A DNA stretch of 64,000 bases, from the NCBI RefSeq assembly GCF_902459535.1, contig NZ_LR699554.1:2542001-2606000 (forward strand). The letters run 5' to 3'. Numbering within the stretch: position 1 is the first letter of the stretch; each line of letters begins with the position of its first letter. The stretch is from Paraburkholderia dioscoreae. Its GTDB lineage: Bacteria; Pseudomonadota; Gammaproteobacteria; Burkholderiales; Burkholderiaceae. The notes beneath the pieces are model-generated. The model saw nothing but the letters and a program-made list of their open reading frames with translations. It made no database searches and was not told where the DNA came from. Made by a program: the position numbers and the translations under genes. Positions 1 to 9,015 of the stretch are shown in pieces.

Positions 1-444
1 GGCAAATGCGGCCCCACTTCGTCGGATCCAGTGGATCTGGAGGTGGAAGTCATGGGCGTGGTGGAGAATCACACCGGGGGAGCATGGGGAGGCCGAATTC
101 CGATGGGACTATCCGTGTGGTTGCGCACGGGCGGCATCGACATTGCGGTGTGTTCCATCCGTACGCAGTTGATCGAACGCGATTCGCTGACAGGATTGGG
201 AATTGATCTCGACAGCAAGCGCATCGTTGTCGTCAAGTCCAGCAATCACTACCAGACAGGGTTCCGCCCGGGATCGGACGCACTCTGGCATGTGAATTCT
301 CCCGGGGCGTTGCCCTCCGACTTCTCGTCCCTTCCCTACACAAAACGCGATACGAATTACTATCCGCGGTCCCAGAACCCTTGGGCGGAACATGGTATGC
401 CTTCGGCCATTCTGTTCGGACGAAAGACGATGATGGCGAACTAA
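1..444 (+). CDS. M81 family metallopeptidase (MlrC-like), C-terminal part
   Basis: The reading frame is open from the first base of the window, so the N-terminus lies outside it. The 147 visible residues match the C-terminal domain of MlrC-type proteins (named for microcystin-degrading MlrC; most members have unknown substrates). The landmarks are a GGK-like opening, 'ENHTGGAW', 'GRIPMGLSVWLRTGGIDI', a run 'RIVVVKSSNHYQTGF' and a Tyr/Pro/Arg-rich tail. These proteins are thought to be zinc hydrolases acting on small cyclic or amide substrates; the metal ligands sit in the missing part. It is followed in the same direction by a LysR regulator 73 bases downstream, which may control it. Family assignment is fairly secure; the substrate is unknown. 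Confidence 0.75.
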   Translation, partial: GKCGPTSSDPVDLEVEVMGVVENHTGGAWGGRIPMGLSVWLRTGGIDIAVCSIRTQLIERDSLTGLGIDLDSKRIVVVKSSNHYQTGFRPGSDALWHVNSPGALPSDFSSLPYTKRDTNYYPRSQNPWAEHGMPSAILFGRKTMMAN

Positions 445-517
445 CCCGCCGTGTCGGTGCACCGATCGTATTTTGTCTCGCTATGATGGATCCCTGACAA
501 TGTGATCTGGGGACACC

Positions 518-1477
518 GTGAAGTTGAGACAACTCGATGCGCTGCGTGCAGTCGCCGAGGCCGGCAGTCTTCATGAAGCCGCTCGGCGCCTGTTCCTGAC
601 GCAACCGGCAATCAGCCGCTCGATTCGCGAGTTGGAAGTCGAACTTGGCATGCAATTGCTGACGCGCTCAGCAAATGGAGCAACACTGACGCCATTCGCT
701 CACCAGGTATTGAAACGCGTCTTTGTCGTACAACGGGAAATTGGCCGCATCATGGAAGACGCGCAGACCGCCCGCGGAGAACTTGGCGGCCGGCTGACAC
801 TCGCCGTCACGCCGCCAGCAGCTACCCGTGCGCTAGCCGACTCCCTGATCGAACTGACGGCCGCACGCCCAGGCGTCAAGCTGGATGTGATTGAATGGCG
901 CGGCGAGAACATTGCGGACGGACTGCGAAACGGCACCATCGATGTCGCGATTTTCACGCAATACGGCGAGCCGAAGAACGCAGCATTCGCATGGACCAGG
1001 CTGTACGAGCTCGATGTGCAGCTCACGATTGCGGCGTCATACCAGGGCTGCGAGACCTTAACTGTCGAGCAGATTCACGCGCTGCCGTGGCTGCTGCTGG
1101 ATTCCCCGACCGACGAGTCGAGCTTCGTCGCAACGCTGTTCGGAGAGCGCGGTATGCCGCTGCCGGAGCACATCACGCGATGTTCGTCAATGAACCTGTA
1201 TCTGGAACTGTCGATGCAGATGCCGGCGGTCGCAGTATTCACGTCGCTGGCAACGCCACTGCTATCGCAGCGTGCGCACAAGGGCTTGCTCAAACTGCTG
1301 AACCTCACCGAGCCCGCGCCTAAGGTGGGCATGTATCTCGCCTATTCCAGCGAGGAACTGCTGACCGCGACGGCTGAGGATTTCATCCGGCGCTTGCGCG
1401 CAAAGCTCGATGGCCGCGATACAGGCCGCCTACCTGCTGGCATACCCTATAACGACAGCCGATCTGGCGCTCGCTAG
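518..1477 (+). CDS. LysR-family transcriptional regulator
   Basis: The protein is 319 residues, the normal LysR length. It starts at GTG 518 with a purine-rich CTGGGGA about six bases upstream. Residues 1-60 form the winged helix-turn-helix, with the family pattern 'EAARRLFLTQPAISRSIRELE' split around residues 20-40, followed by the linker helix and a periplasmic-binding-protein-like effector domain (about 95-300). It reads in the same direction as the MlrC-like gene and converges with the GntR gene. LysR proteins are usually activators that respond to a pathway metabolite. Which operon it controls cannot be read from the sequence. Family certain, target unknown. Confidence 0.9.
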   Translation: MKLRQLDALRAVAEAGSLHEAARRLFLTQPAISRSIRELEVELGMQLLTRSANGATLTPFAHQVLKRVFVVQREIGRIMEDAQTARGELGGRLTLAVTPPAATRALADSLIELTAARPGVKLDVIEWRGENIADGLRNGTIDVAIFTQYGEPKNAAFAWTRLYELDVQLTIAASYQGCETLTVEQIHALPWLLLDSPTDESSFVATLFGERGMPLPEHITRCSSMNLYLELSMQMPAVAVFTSLATPLLSQRAHKGLLKLLNLTEPAPKVGMYLAYSSEELLTATAEDFIRRLRAKLDGRDTGRLPAGIPYNDSRSGAR

Positions 1478-1610
1478 TTGCGAGACTGGATGCACCTTCT
1501 TCCGCTACACCCATAGTGAAATCGGAGCAAAGAAGGACGGGGGCCGTCCGCACTGGTTCGCCGTACAGCTCTCGTCCAAGGCAGCACAGGGTCCGAGAAG
1601 TGGCCACCTA

Positions 1611-2405
1611 TCACGTCTGGCCAACTGCGCTCCTATAGCGGGAATGAACATTGTCGAGATGAGCCATCATGGCAGTGATTGCCTCCGGTACTTTCCGTGC
1701 CTCGATTGCTTTCACAATGGCTCTCCGCTCGTCAAGCGCAAACTCGCTGGCGTCAATTCCAAAGTCACATGCGAATTGCGACGTGATGCCCATGATGGTT
1801 TCCATCATCAACACAAGCAGGGAATTTTGGCTACAGGCTGCGAGGAGAACGTGAAACTCCGCCGCAGCGGCGAGGCTACCGTTCAGATCGCCGGCCTCCA
1901 TCGTTTGCTGAACAAGTTCGAGATTCTGATTCAACTTCTCGAGATCGAACGAGGTGCGGCGTTCACATGCCGCGCGAGCTACGACCCCCGACATCCAAAG
2001 GCGGACTTCCGATATCTCTCTCACCTGGCCGCCACGCAACCGCAGAACATCGCCCAATGTGGATACGCTCGCACCTACATTGCCATTGCTCACGAAAGCG
2101 CCACCGGTATGACCTTTCCTGATTGTCAGCACACCGCCTGCCTCCAGTACGCGCAACGATTCCCTCACTGCATTCCTGCTAACGCCTAACTGCTCAGCCA
2201 GGTCTCGCTCACTCGGCAGTTTGTCGCCCGGAGCAAGGTCTCCCGTACTCAACCTGAGACGAATATGATCGAGAATCTTGTCGCCGACCCGTGCAGGCTG
2301 TAAGTGGCGAACGGAAAATCCGCTCTGGGTAACGTCCGGTACGAAGCACGCGTGAGATGGGGAGCGGATCGTGGCTTCGGAATCTGTTGCAGTTGGATCT
2401 TTCAT
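1611..2405 (-). CDS. GntR-family regulator of the FadR/FCD subfamily
   Basis: The 264-residue protein has an N-terminal winged helix-turn-helix (about residues 38-105, with 'GDKLPSERDLAEQLGVSRNA' and 'VRESLRVLEAGGVL') and a C-terminal all-helical FCD effector domain (about 125-255). FCD regulators commonly bind carboxylic acids and repress catabolic genes. The first 35 residues before 'LQPARVGDKILDHI' are not typical of the family, so the true start may be further downstream than 2405. Its neighbours on the same strand are a small exported protein and an SDR, so it may govern the nearby degradation genes. A palindrome with TGGT/ACCA ends at 5816-5834 is a possible target, but this is inference. 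Confidence 0.9.
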   Translation of the reverse strand: MKDPTATDSEATIRSPSHACFVPDVTQSGFSVRHLQPARVGDKILDHIRLRLSTGDLAPGDKLPSERDLAEQLGVSRNAVRESLRVLEAGGVLTIRKGHTGGAFVSNGNVGASVSTLGDVLRLRGGQVREISEVRLWMSGVVARAACERRTSFDLEKLNQNLELVQQTMEAGDLNGSLAAAAEFHVLLAACSQNSLLVLMMETIMGITSQFACDFGIDASEFALDERRAIVKAIEARKVPEAITAMMAHLDNVHSRYRSAVGQT

Positions 2406-2525
2406 GTTGTCTCAAAGACGGAAAACCAGCGGACGGAAATCGCTACGATCACCGGAAGCAATCGGCTTTGCATGTTCGATTCAGCGAGAGTGTTCGCGAC
2501 GATTTTCGCCTTGATGTGCGAGCGC

Positions 2526-2825
2526 TTAGAGACCGAAGTACAACGACTGCGGCGAACTCACACTCGTCGCCCGGCCGGCTTGACGTGAACCCTGCACTGC
2601 GGGCACGCGTGTCTGTGTCATATCTGTCCCGCTCCCAAAAGAAAGGCGGTCCTGCGCGGCCGGCAGGCTCGCGGGATATCCGGGCGCATAGCCAGCATGC
2701 TCAAGCGAGACAAGCTCATCACGAACCTGGGCGCGCTGCAGTTCCCCACCCTGCTGCTGCGCTAACGCAAAGATCGGAGCAAGCAGAACGATGCCTGCCA
2801 CAGCCGAATGTAGTGCTGATCTCAT
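2526..2825 (-). CDS. Small exported DUF4148 protein
   Basis: The 99-residue protein has a Sec signal peptide (about 1-23, ending 'APIFALA'), then 'LQRAQVRDELVSLEHAGYAP', which is the DUF4148 signature (AQVR-EL-LE-AGY). DUF4148 proteins are short, predicted periplasmic proteins abundant in Burkholderiales; their function is unknown. The start was placed at ATG 2825 rather than the upstream in-frame ATG at 2855, because AAGGAG lies seven bases before 2825 and the signal peptide then begins at residue 1. The tail after residue 70 is not conserved. Confidence 0.75.
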   Translation of the reverse strand: MRSALHSAVAGIVLLAPIFALAQQQGGELQRAQVRDELVSLEHAGYAPGYPASLPAAQDRLSFGSGTDMTQTRVPAVQGSRQAGRATSVSSPQSLYFGL

Positions 2826-3380
2826 AGTGCAACTCCTTATGCAATTTGGCTTCATTGGACCTACCTTTCAGCCAAGTTTAACGAGCCGACCGACCGCGAT
2901 TAAGCGTATTTTTAAACAAGCTCTTTTTCAATTCGCGTAACAAAGCGGACCCGACGCCAATGGAAGAACGCCGACATTGGACGTTGCGCCGGCAGAATTG
3001 GCATCCGCGCGTCTTTAATATAGGTCTCTGGACGAAGCGCGAAACAATTTTGGGTGCGGCCTCACCGCATCGCGACCGACAACCCGCAAGGGTCCACTGT
3101 GGTGGTACTTGCGCAGCGAGAGAAGATGCAAGGAGACCGGAGAGGCTCGAGAGCGCCCCGGTTGGAGGAGGGGCTGCGCGAAGATAGGAGTTAGCGGTTC
3201 GCCGCGTGGCGTTATCAGCGCAGTCTGATAAGGCGGCCCGCCTCAATGATTAACGCAAGGCAATTCATGCCACGGTCAAAGCGACCCGTCGTAGACCTCA
3301 TCTATGTGAATGACAGAGACCCGGCGTTTCGTTGCGGCATTGTTCGACTCGAAACTATCGGCAGAGAACGCGGCGCAGAT
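2826..3380. other. Intergenic stretch without a recognised gene
   Basis: No open frame here resembles a known protein, and no codon-bias signal stands out. The stretch holds a 20-base palindrome at 3212-3231 (listed separately) and a short GC-rich hairpin AGGCG-GCC-CGCCT just after it (3231-3243). Either could be a weak terminator or an operator. Promoter elements for the DUF4148 gene would lie just above 2825. Confidence 0.5.
3212..3231. promoter_or_regulatory. Perfect 7-bp inverted repeat, operator-like
   Basis: TTATCAG at 3212-3218 and CTGATAA at 3225-3231 form a perfect inverted repeat with a six-base centre. It lies between the 3' end of the SDR gene and the DUF4148 gene. The symmetry is seen directly; any role as a regulator site is inferred. 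Confidence 0.35.
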
Positions 3381-4139
3381 TCACCGTGCTGTGGCCCCGC
3401 CATCCACCGGCAGCGCTACGCCAACCACAAAGGACGCCGCGTCCGAACACAACCAGACCACGGCCTCCGCAATCTCTTCCGCCTGCGCCATCCGGCCAAG
3501 CGGATTTGCCAGTCGGGAGCGTGGGATGAGATCGTCGCCAAATTTCGCTCGCGTCAAAGCCGTATCGACGAGACCCGGGCACACCGCATTCACTCTGATG
3601 CCTTTCGATGCGAACTCGACCGCTGCTGCCTTTGTGAGGCCGATCACACCATGCTTAGCGGCTCCGTAGATCGCATCTCCCGGCACACCCACCAAGCCAG
3701 AGCGCGATGCGTTATTGACGATGGCGCCCTTTTCCGCCGCCAGCATGTGATCGAGTTCTGCTTTCATGCAATGCCAAACGCCTTCCAGATTGACGGACAT
3801 AACACGATCCCAGTTCCCTTGCGTGGAGACTCGCAAGCTTGTCGAACCGTCGGGAACGCCAGCGTTGTTGAATGCGTAATCCAGTCCGCCAAACTGGTTG
3901 ACCGTGGTCTGAACCATGTTCTGAACCGACGCGGGATCGGTGACATTCACATGAATAAACAGGGCGTGCGCGCCGAACCTCTCCCTCAAGTCTACGGCGA
4001 CCGCCTCACCGTTTTTTGCATCCGCATCTGCGATGACCACCGCCGCTCCACGTTTCGCGAAAGCAATCGCTGTAGCCCGTCCAATTCCCGATGCGCCCCC
4101 CGTGAGGAGTGCGACTTTCTTATCGACTATTTTGCTCAT
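3381..4139 (-). CDS. Short-chain dehydrogenase/reductase (classical SDR)
   Basis: This 252-residue protein has the full classical SDR layout: cofactor loop 'TGGASGIG' (13-20), 'NNAG' (91-94), catalytic Ser145, Tyr158 and Lys162 (YGAAK), and the C-terminal 'PVDGG'. Such enzymes interconvert alcohols and ketones with NAD(P). An acidic residue after beta-2 (ADADAKN) favours NAD. It lies downstream of a P450 gene on the same strand, so the likely job is oxidation of the alcohol made by that P450; this is inferred from neighbourhood only. The substrate is not known. Confidence 0.9.
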   Translation of the reverse strand: MSKIVDKKVALLTGGASGIGRATAIAFAKRGAAVVIADADAKNGEAVAVDLRERFGAHALFIHVNVTDPASVQNMVQTTVNQFGGLDYAFNNAGVPDGSTSLRVSTQGNWDRVMSVNLEGVWHCMKAELDHMLAAEKGAIVNNASRSGLVGVPGDAIYGAAKHGVIGLTKAAAVEFASKGIRVNAVCPGLVDTALTRAKFGDDLIPRSRLANPLGRMAQAEEIAEAVVWLCSDAASFVVGVALPVDGGATAR

Positions 4140-4484
4140 GTAATTCGCCCTTCAAAGGATTGGGGTAATTGGCATACCTGGTGACTAGCCGGTTGGGCGA
4201 AGCATGTCTCTATCGCCTTATCGGCCGAGCCATTTATCATCCAGCTGCATTGACAGCGGCCATGCGTTACGCGGCGCTGCTATGCCGCGCTGGCCCGGTC
4301 CGCGAGCAAGGTCAAGAAAATGCCGACGCTTTCCCGCAAGCGAATCACGGTGACAAGTTTCCAGTTCATGACGATCCCGTCCGCAAACGCTTAGCCGCAC
4401 GCCAAATCTCCAGGTCTGGACTATTCGTCCAGCGGCGTGAGACAGACGCAGAAAAGTTGAAGTAGTACCGCTGCGATCACCCTC
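4140..4484. other. Intergenic stretch between P450 and SDR genes
   Basis: No convincing gene is present. Short open frames on both strands lack ribosome sites and family resemblance. The 345-base gap suggests that the SDR is transcribed from its own promoter rather than purely by read-through from the P450. Confidence 0.45.
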
Positions 4485-5732
4485 TCACCAGATAACCGGC
4501 AGTTCCCTAAGGCCGTAAACAAACGCTTGAGACTTGAACGGCAGCGAGTCCGACTCGACCGCCAGTCGCAAGTTGGGAAATCGCTTGAATAGCGTTTCGA
4601 ATACGACCTGAAGTTCAAGCCTCGCAAGCGGCTGACCCAAACACTGATGGATTCCGAATGAAAACGCCACGTGAGAATGACCATTATTGTCACGCTGAAT
4701 ATCGAAGCGCTCCGGATTCGGGAAAGCTGCCGGATCGTGGTTCGCTGCGTGGAGCAGCGCCAGCACACCTTCTCCTTTGCGGATCAGTTGACCGCCGATC
4801 ATGACATCGGCAGTCGCAACCCGGTTGGAGTTCATGTGCGTGATCGAATGAAAGCGAAGCATTTCTTCGACGGCACCGCGAACCAAAGACGGCTCCGCCA
4901 TCAAGGCCGCTTTCTGCTCAGGATGTTCGAACAGACTCAGAAGTCCAAGACCGATCTGGTTGGCAGTCGTCTCATGCCCCGCTAGATATAGCAATGTCGC
5001 CATCTGAACCGCTTCGGAATGAGGCAGTTTTCCCGGGTTGACCCACTCGACTGCCAATCGCGTCAACAAATCGCTATCGTCGCCCGGATTCTGCTCCTTC
5101 AGGCGCAGCAGTTGATCGATATAGTTCTTCATCTCCTTCGCCGATTGCGTCAGGGCCTCCGGATCGATCGACAGGTCCATGCGGTCGGCGCTCCACTTCT
5201 GCAGCTTTGCGTGATCCTCATAGGGCACGCCGAGCATGATCGAGATCACGAGGGACGGAAGTGGCAATGCGACGTCTTTGATGAAATCGGCGGGCCCGCC
5301 TTTCCTTTCCATCTCATCGAGTAGCTTATCCAGCGATTGCTGCACCAGGGGCCGCAGGTCCTGCATGCGCTTCGCCATGAATTCCTTGGTGAGCATGCGG
5401 CGATAGTGGCCATGCTCAGGAGGGTCCATCGTGATGAAGGTCTGGTAAGACTTCGACTGCGCGGCTCGTGCCGGCGCAACGAACGGAAAACCCGGAACCA
5501 AAGGCGAAGCGCTGAAGTTAGCGTTGGTCAGCACCTCACGGAAATGTTCCATGTCGGTCACGATCCACGCAGTACTACCATCCCAAAGCCGAACTTTCGC
5601 CATTGGTCCTTCTGCGCGAAGCATGGCGTATTGCGAGGGAGGATTCAATGGGGCGTCCGCCTCCCGAGCCCAGGGGAACGTTTCCTGCGCGAATGGGCAC
5701 TTGATTTCTGCGTCTTGAGTAGACATGTTCAT
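4485..5732 (-). CDS. Bacterial class I cytochrome P450 (first of two paralogues)
   Basis: The 415-residue protein is a soluble P450. It shows the I-helix 'AGHETT' (251-256), the K-helix ExxR (E290-R293), and the heme-thiolate loop 'FSFGIHQCLGQPLAR' with Cys364 as iron ligand. 'MDPPEHGHYRRMLTKEF' (102-118) is the usual C-helix heme-propionate region. There is no membrane anchor, so electrons must come from a ferredoxin and reductase encoded elsewhere in the window. It is clearly paralogous to the P450 at 23.2-24.4 kb: both begin near CPF, share 'PPEHG' and 'RRMLTKEF', and end 'LPV-W'. It probably hydroxylates a hydrophobic substrate; neighbouring SDR and porin genes fit uptake and further oxidation. 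The substrate is unknown. Confidence 0.93.
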   Translation of the reverse strand: MNMSTQDAEIKCPFAQETFPWAREADAPLNPPSQYAMLRAEGPMAKVRLWDGSTAWIVTDMEHFREVLTNANFSASPLVPGFPFVAPARAAQSKSYQTFITMDPPEHGHYRRMLTKEFMAKRMQDLRPLVQQSLDKLLDEMERKGGPADFIKDVALPLPSLVISIMLGVPYEDHAKLQKWSADRMDLSIDPEALTQSAKEMKNYIDQLLRLKEQNPGDDSDLLTRLAVEWVNPGKLPHSEAVQMATLLYLAGHETTANQIGLGLLSLFEHPEQKAALMAEPSLVRGAVEEMLRFHSITHMNSNRVATADVMIGGQLIRKGEGVLALLHAANHDPAAFPNPERFDIQRDNNGHSHVAFSFGIHQCLGQPLARLELQVVFETLFKRFPNLRLAVESDSLPFKSQAFVYGLRELPVIW

Positions 5733-5815
5733 TACTCTCTCGTTGAATTGAACGGGGAGAAAACCCCGTCTTACACGACATCGCTCGCAGGTAGGGATAT
5801 CTAGTAGCGGTTTTC

Positions 5816-5834
5816 TGGTCGATTCGATCGACCA
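5816..5834. promoter_or_regulatory. Perfect 8-bp inverted repeat upstream of the P450 gene
   Basis: TGGTCGAT (5816-5823) and ATCGACCA (5827-5834) form a perfect palindrome around TCG. It sits about 85 bases upstream of the P450 start and just after the end of the porin gene. TGGT...ACCA ends recall operators of FCD-type GntR regulators, and such a regulator is encoded at 1611-2405. The palindrome is observed; the regulator match is inference. Confidence 0.45.
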
Positions 5835-5865
5835 CTTCTGATACGAATACCGCCGGTACTTCGAA

Positions 5866-7083
5866 CTAGAAGAGATGCCTCATTCCGACACGCAGCACCA
5901 CCTGATGGGCGTTGCTCGAAGGCGTAATCGTCAAATAAGAGGCGACCGCAGGCTGCCCTGTCGAATCGGTTCCCGAAGCAATCTGATAGTCCGCCATGAA
6001 ATACACATCCGTTCGCTTGGACAGGAAGTAGTCGAGTGCCGCATTGAAAAGGTGATATTTCGCGCCCTCTTTTCCCTGGATGGCGCCGCCGGTTAGATAA
6101 TCGTATGAGCCGTTGACCCAGAGAAATGGTGTCAGTGCGTAACGTACAAACGCGGCGTAGCTGTTAAACGAGGCATTGCCGGTATATCCGCGTGGATTCG
6201 TCAGCGCGAGGTTGCCTGAAGCCGGATCATTGAGATCGCGGAAACTGATATGGGAATAGTTTGCGCCGATGACGGCGCCCGCAAACGTATACTGAACGGC
6301 AGCACCCGCGACCTGGTAACTCGACGCTGAGGCGAATCCGCCGTAGACAGGGTTGACCTGAACACCGGATATCGAGCCCAGGTTGCTCGCGGTTGACGAG
6401 CTATTGACGTTATTTCCCCAAAATGACCGATTGGGATCCCGCGCTTTAAGGAATGCTGCGGCGACGGTAAGTCCTCCGAAGCCGTAAGAGCCGCCGAAGG
6501 AAAAGATGCTGTTGGTTCCGAACGAGCCGGCCACGCCCCCCAGGCTGTAAAGTCCGCCGAACCTCAAACCACCGTAGGTATTAGATGTGAACTTGACCGC
6601 GTTGTTGACACGGTAGGTATTCCCGAAGTTGTTGATGTCGTTGCCATGCAACGAATACGTTCCGTTGCCGACCGCCCCGGTGACCGGACCGATAAAGTCA
6701 ACAACCGAATCGTACTGACGCCCGAGCGTTATCGTTCCGTACGGACTGGAGATTCCGACATACGCCTGCCGCCCGAACAGGTCGCCACCTTGCTGGAAAT
6801 TGCCGGTCCCGACGTCAAACCCACTTTCCAGCACGAAGATGGCCTTATAGCCACCACCAAGGTCCTCGGCCCCCCGCAGCCCCCAGCGATTGCCCTGCAT
6901 GATGCTGCTGCTCATCGCATATTGATGCCTCCCCGTCCGGGCGCCATTGACGATAGTCTGTGCATTGTTGACGAAGTTCAGCCCATAGTCGATCACGCCA
7001 TAAAGGGTGACGCTGCTTTGCGCAAAAGCGGCCTGGGTAATCATTAAAGCTGCTGACGCCAACATCAACCTCGGGTAGTTCAT
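5866..7083 (-). CDS. Gram-negative trimeric porin (Burkholderia OmpC-like)
   Basis: The 405-residue protein has a signal peptide (about 1-21, ending 'AAFAQ') followed by 'SSVTLYGVIDYGLNF', the hallmark first strand of beta-proteobacterial porins. It has many alternating aromatic/glycine strands and a C-terminal 'VVLRVGMRHLF' ending in Phe, the outer-membrane assembly signal. It should form a 16-stranded diffusion pore. It lies between a P450 and an AraC regulator, so it may admit the pathway substrate. Length is slightly above the usual 370-390, with a long Ser/Asn-rich loop near residues 220-235. Confidence 0.93.
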   Translation of the reverse strand: MNYPRLMLASAALMITQAAFAQSSVTLYGVIDYGLNFVNNAQTIVNGARTGRHQYAMSSSIMQGNRWGLRGAEDLGGGYKAIFVLESGFDVGTGNFQQGGDLFGRQAYVGISSPYGTITLGRQYDSVVDFIGPVTGAVGNGTYSLHGNDINNFGNTYRVNNAVKFTSNTYGGLRFGGLYSLGGVAGSFGTNSIFSFGGSYGFGGLTVAAAFLKARDPNRSFWGNNVNSSSTASNLGSISGVQVNPVYGGFASASSYQVAGAAVQYTFAGAVIGANYSHISFRDLNDPASGNLALTNPRGYTGNASFNSYAAFVRYALTPFLWVNGSYDYLTGGAIQGKEGAKYHLFNAALDYFLSKRTDVYFMADYQIASGTDSTGQPAVASYLTITPSSNAHQVVLRVGMRHLF

Positions 7084-7723
7084 TGCTGTCTCCTTGTTTA
7101 ACCTGATAATCCTGCAAAGCTCTGAGGCTCTATCTATTTCTTCTTATTGCTGCGGCAGCCGGATGTTCGTTGCGACGCCGTCTTCGTCAGGTAGTCATCC
7201 TGACCATGTCGACACCATGAATGACCGTCGGCTACACCTTTCCTTACGCGATACGCTGTTCATGCATCAGATCCAGCTTCCTGCCCGGTTATATGTTCCA
7301 AAAGAGCCGAGAAAATCGCGTCCTGGGAAGCGGCTAATACGTGGTGTTCTCGGTTCTCCAATCCACAGTGCGGCGCTAGATGAGTGTTTGCGAATGGTGA
7401 GGTCTTTGGTCGGGGTCGCGCTTCTAGCGCGCACAGCGGAGATCAGATGCGGGCTGCAGCCAAGCGTAGTGGCTCCTACCTCCGTTAGCTTGTTCGCTTC
7501 GCGGAGACTCGCCATGTAGCCGTCAATCGCGCCGCTCAAAGAATTGAAACCCTTCCGCATATCGCGCTCTCTTGCATATGTGTTGAAACAGCGCCTTGGA
7601 CCCGCCTTCAGCTTGTGGATCGGAAGGGCCGCAAGACCATGTGATGTGCAAAAGATAAGGCGAGTCTGGAAGAAGGGACAATACTAAAAAACGATAGATC
7701 GAGCAGATCGCTCAATAGCTGAA
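7084..7723. other. Long intergenic stretch upstream of the porin
   Basis: This 640-base gap separates the porin from the AraC regulator. A 97-codon frame on the minus strand (7267-7560) begins with a plausible N-terminus, but its later part is Arg/Ser/Thr-rich and matches nothing I know, so I do not call it as a gene. The only clear signal is the 16-base motif at 7680-7695, which recurs at 18161. Confidence 0.45.
7680..7695 (-). promoter_or_regulatory. Repeated motif AATACTAAAAAACGAT, first copy
   Basis: The same 16 bases occur at 18161-18176. Read on the minus strand the motif is ATCGTTTTTTAGTATT, and it shares AGTATT with the sites at 25233 and 37982. This copy lies 29 bases after the stop of the AraC gene and about 600 bases before the porin start, further away than the other copies are from their genes. 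Confidence 0.5.
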
Positions 7724-8647
7724 TCAGGAGCCCTTCCGCGCTGCCCGGCGAAACGACGCCGGCGGGCAGCCGACCATCCGGCTGAACGCGGTACTGAATG
7801 CACTGTCGGACAGGTAGCCGACAGAGAGGCCAATATCGTTGACCGAGCGTTCACTATTAAGCAGCGCATCTTTGGCAAGCGCGATGCGCCAGTTTGAAAG
7901 GTACGTGGCCGGCGCCAAACCCACGCACTCGGCAAAGCGTCGTGCAAAGACCGCTCGTGACATGCCGACCGTTTTCGCAAGCGTCTCCACGGTCCAATGA
8001 TTCGCCACATCTCCGTGCATCTTTTGCAGCGACATCGCGATCTGCGGGTCAGCCATGCCGCTAAGCCACCCTGTCCTTTGTCCTTCGATTTGCAGCAACG
8101 GACGGCGCAGCACCTCGACCAGCATGATCTCCACCAGTCGGCCCATGACGAGTTCACGGCCGGCCAACTGGCATAGCGACTCCTCGCCGATCAATTCAAC
8201 GATGCGGCTCAACCGCCCCGCCTCTTCGTCGGAGGACCGGATGTAGAGGAGATCAGGTAATAAACTCGAGAGGAGTTGCGTGTGTTCAGGTTCGACCTGG
8301 AAATACCCACCGACGAGCCGGACTTCCTCGCCACCTTTCCCGTCGTTCCATCGGACATAGTCATGCTGCCCGGCATCGAGCGCGAGTGAGACCAGGGTCG
8401 GCATCACATCTAATCCGCTGCCGACGAAATAGCGTGATGTCGCGTTGAGCATCACATAATCGCCCTGCCGCATCATCAAGGGGGGACCTTTGGGCGGCGT
8501 GAAGCAGCAGTTGCCCGCAACAACGAGGCAAAAAACCGGCTCGTTGCGACGGGGAACGCTCATCCCCCAGCGTCCATGCTCTTCAACGCTTCGCCATAGG
8601 ACCGACTGGGGGCGCATCAGTCTGACGATATCGGTCAACAGGTCCAA
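7724..8647 (-). CDS. AraC-family regulator with N-terminal cupin sensor
   Basis: The 307-residue protein has an N-terminal cupin-type ligand-binding domain (about 10-190, beginning 'LLTDIVRLMRPQSVLWRSVEEHG' with 'FCLVVAGNC' and 'GDYVMLNA'). The AraC double helix-turn-helix follows (about 205-300), with 'WTVETLAKTVGMSRAVFARR' and 'DIGLSVGYLSDSAFSTAFSR'. This architecture (the cupin_6 group) usually activates genes in response to a small molecule. The motif repeated upstream of several operons here is a candidate binding site for it. The pathway link is inferred from position. Confidence 0.92.
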   Translation of the reverse strand: MDLLTDIVRLMRPQSVLWRSVEEHGRWGMSVPRRNEPVFCLVVAGNCCFTPPKGPPLMMRQGDYVMLNATSRYFVGSGLDVMPTLVSLALDAGQHDYVRWNDGKGGEEVRLVGGYFQVEPEHTQLLSSLLPDLLYIRSSDEEAGRLSRIVELIGEESLCQLAGRELVMGRLVEIMLVEVLRRPLLQIEGQRTGWLSGMADPQIAMSLQKMHGDVANHWTVETLAKTVGMSRAVFARRFAECVGLAPATYLSNWRIALAKDALLNSERSVNDIGLSVGYLSDSAFSTAFSRMVGCPPASFRRAARKGS

Positions 8648-8763
8648 TTGAGACGATCCATAAGTTCTTGGAGAGGTCTTACTATGGTCATCTTTCAGCG
8701 CTCCAGTAGCGAATCCATGGAGTCGCGAAGCAAAGGTTCAAACGCTTTTCAGAGCAAGCCAGC

Positions 8764-9000
8764 TTAGTCGCTTGAGCGAGCTGCATGCAATTCACCCGAC
8801 AGGGCGCGCGGCGCAATCAAACCATCGCCGCCTCGTGACGAAGCGGCCGTCGCTGGCGCTTCGATGGATAAACTGATGGCATCCGCAAATCGACGCAGTG
8901 AATCTACCGATCCGCACACGCTCTGATATTCTTCGCGGCCGATACGTCCGTCGAGAATTACCTGCAGACCCGATGCCCGAGCCAATTCAATGACGTCCAT
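8764..9000 (-). CDS. Small conserved-looking hypothetical protein (78 aa)
   Basis: I do not recognise a family. The protein starts at ATG 9000 with GGAAGGA correctly spaced, which argues that it is translated. The N-terminal half is acidic and helix-like ('DVIELARASGLQVILDG', 'EYQSVCGSVDSLRRFADAI'); the C-terminal third is Ala/Ser/Arg-rich and probably disordered. It follows a second small gene by 15 bases on the same strand, so the two are probably co-transcribed. There is no signal peptide or membrane segment. Confidence 0.55.
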   Translation of the reverse strand: MDVIELARASGLQVILDGRIGREEYQSVCGSVDSLRRFADAISLSIEAPATAASSRGGDGLIAPRALSGELHAARSSD

Positions 9001-9015
9001 GACAGGTCCTTCCGT

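Noticed and set aside
1410..2189. A 259-codon plus-strand frame overlapping the GntR gene
   Set aside because: The minus strand encodes a complete GntR/FCD regulator here; the plus frame has no family likeness.
7267..7560. A 97-codon minus-strand gene
   Set aside because: Only the first 30 residues look protein-like; there is no clear ribosome site and no known family.
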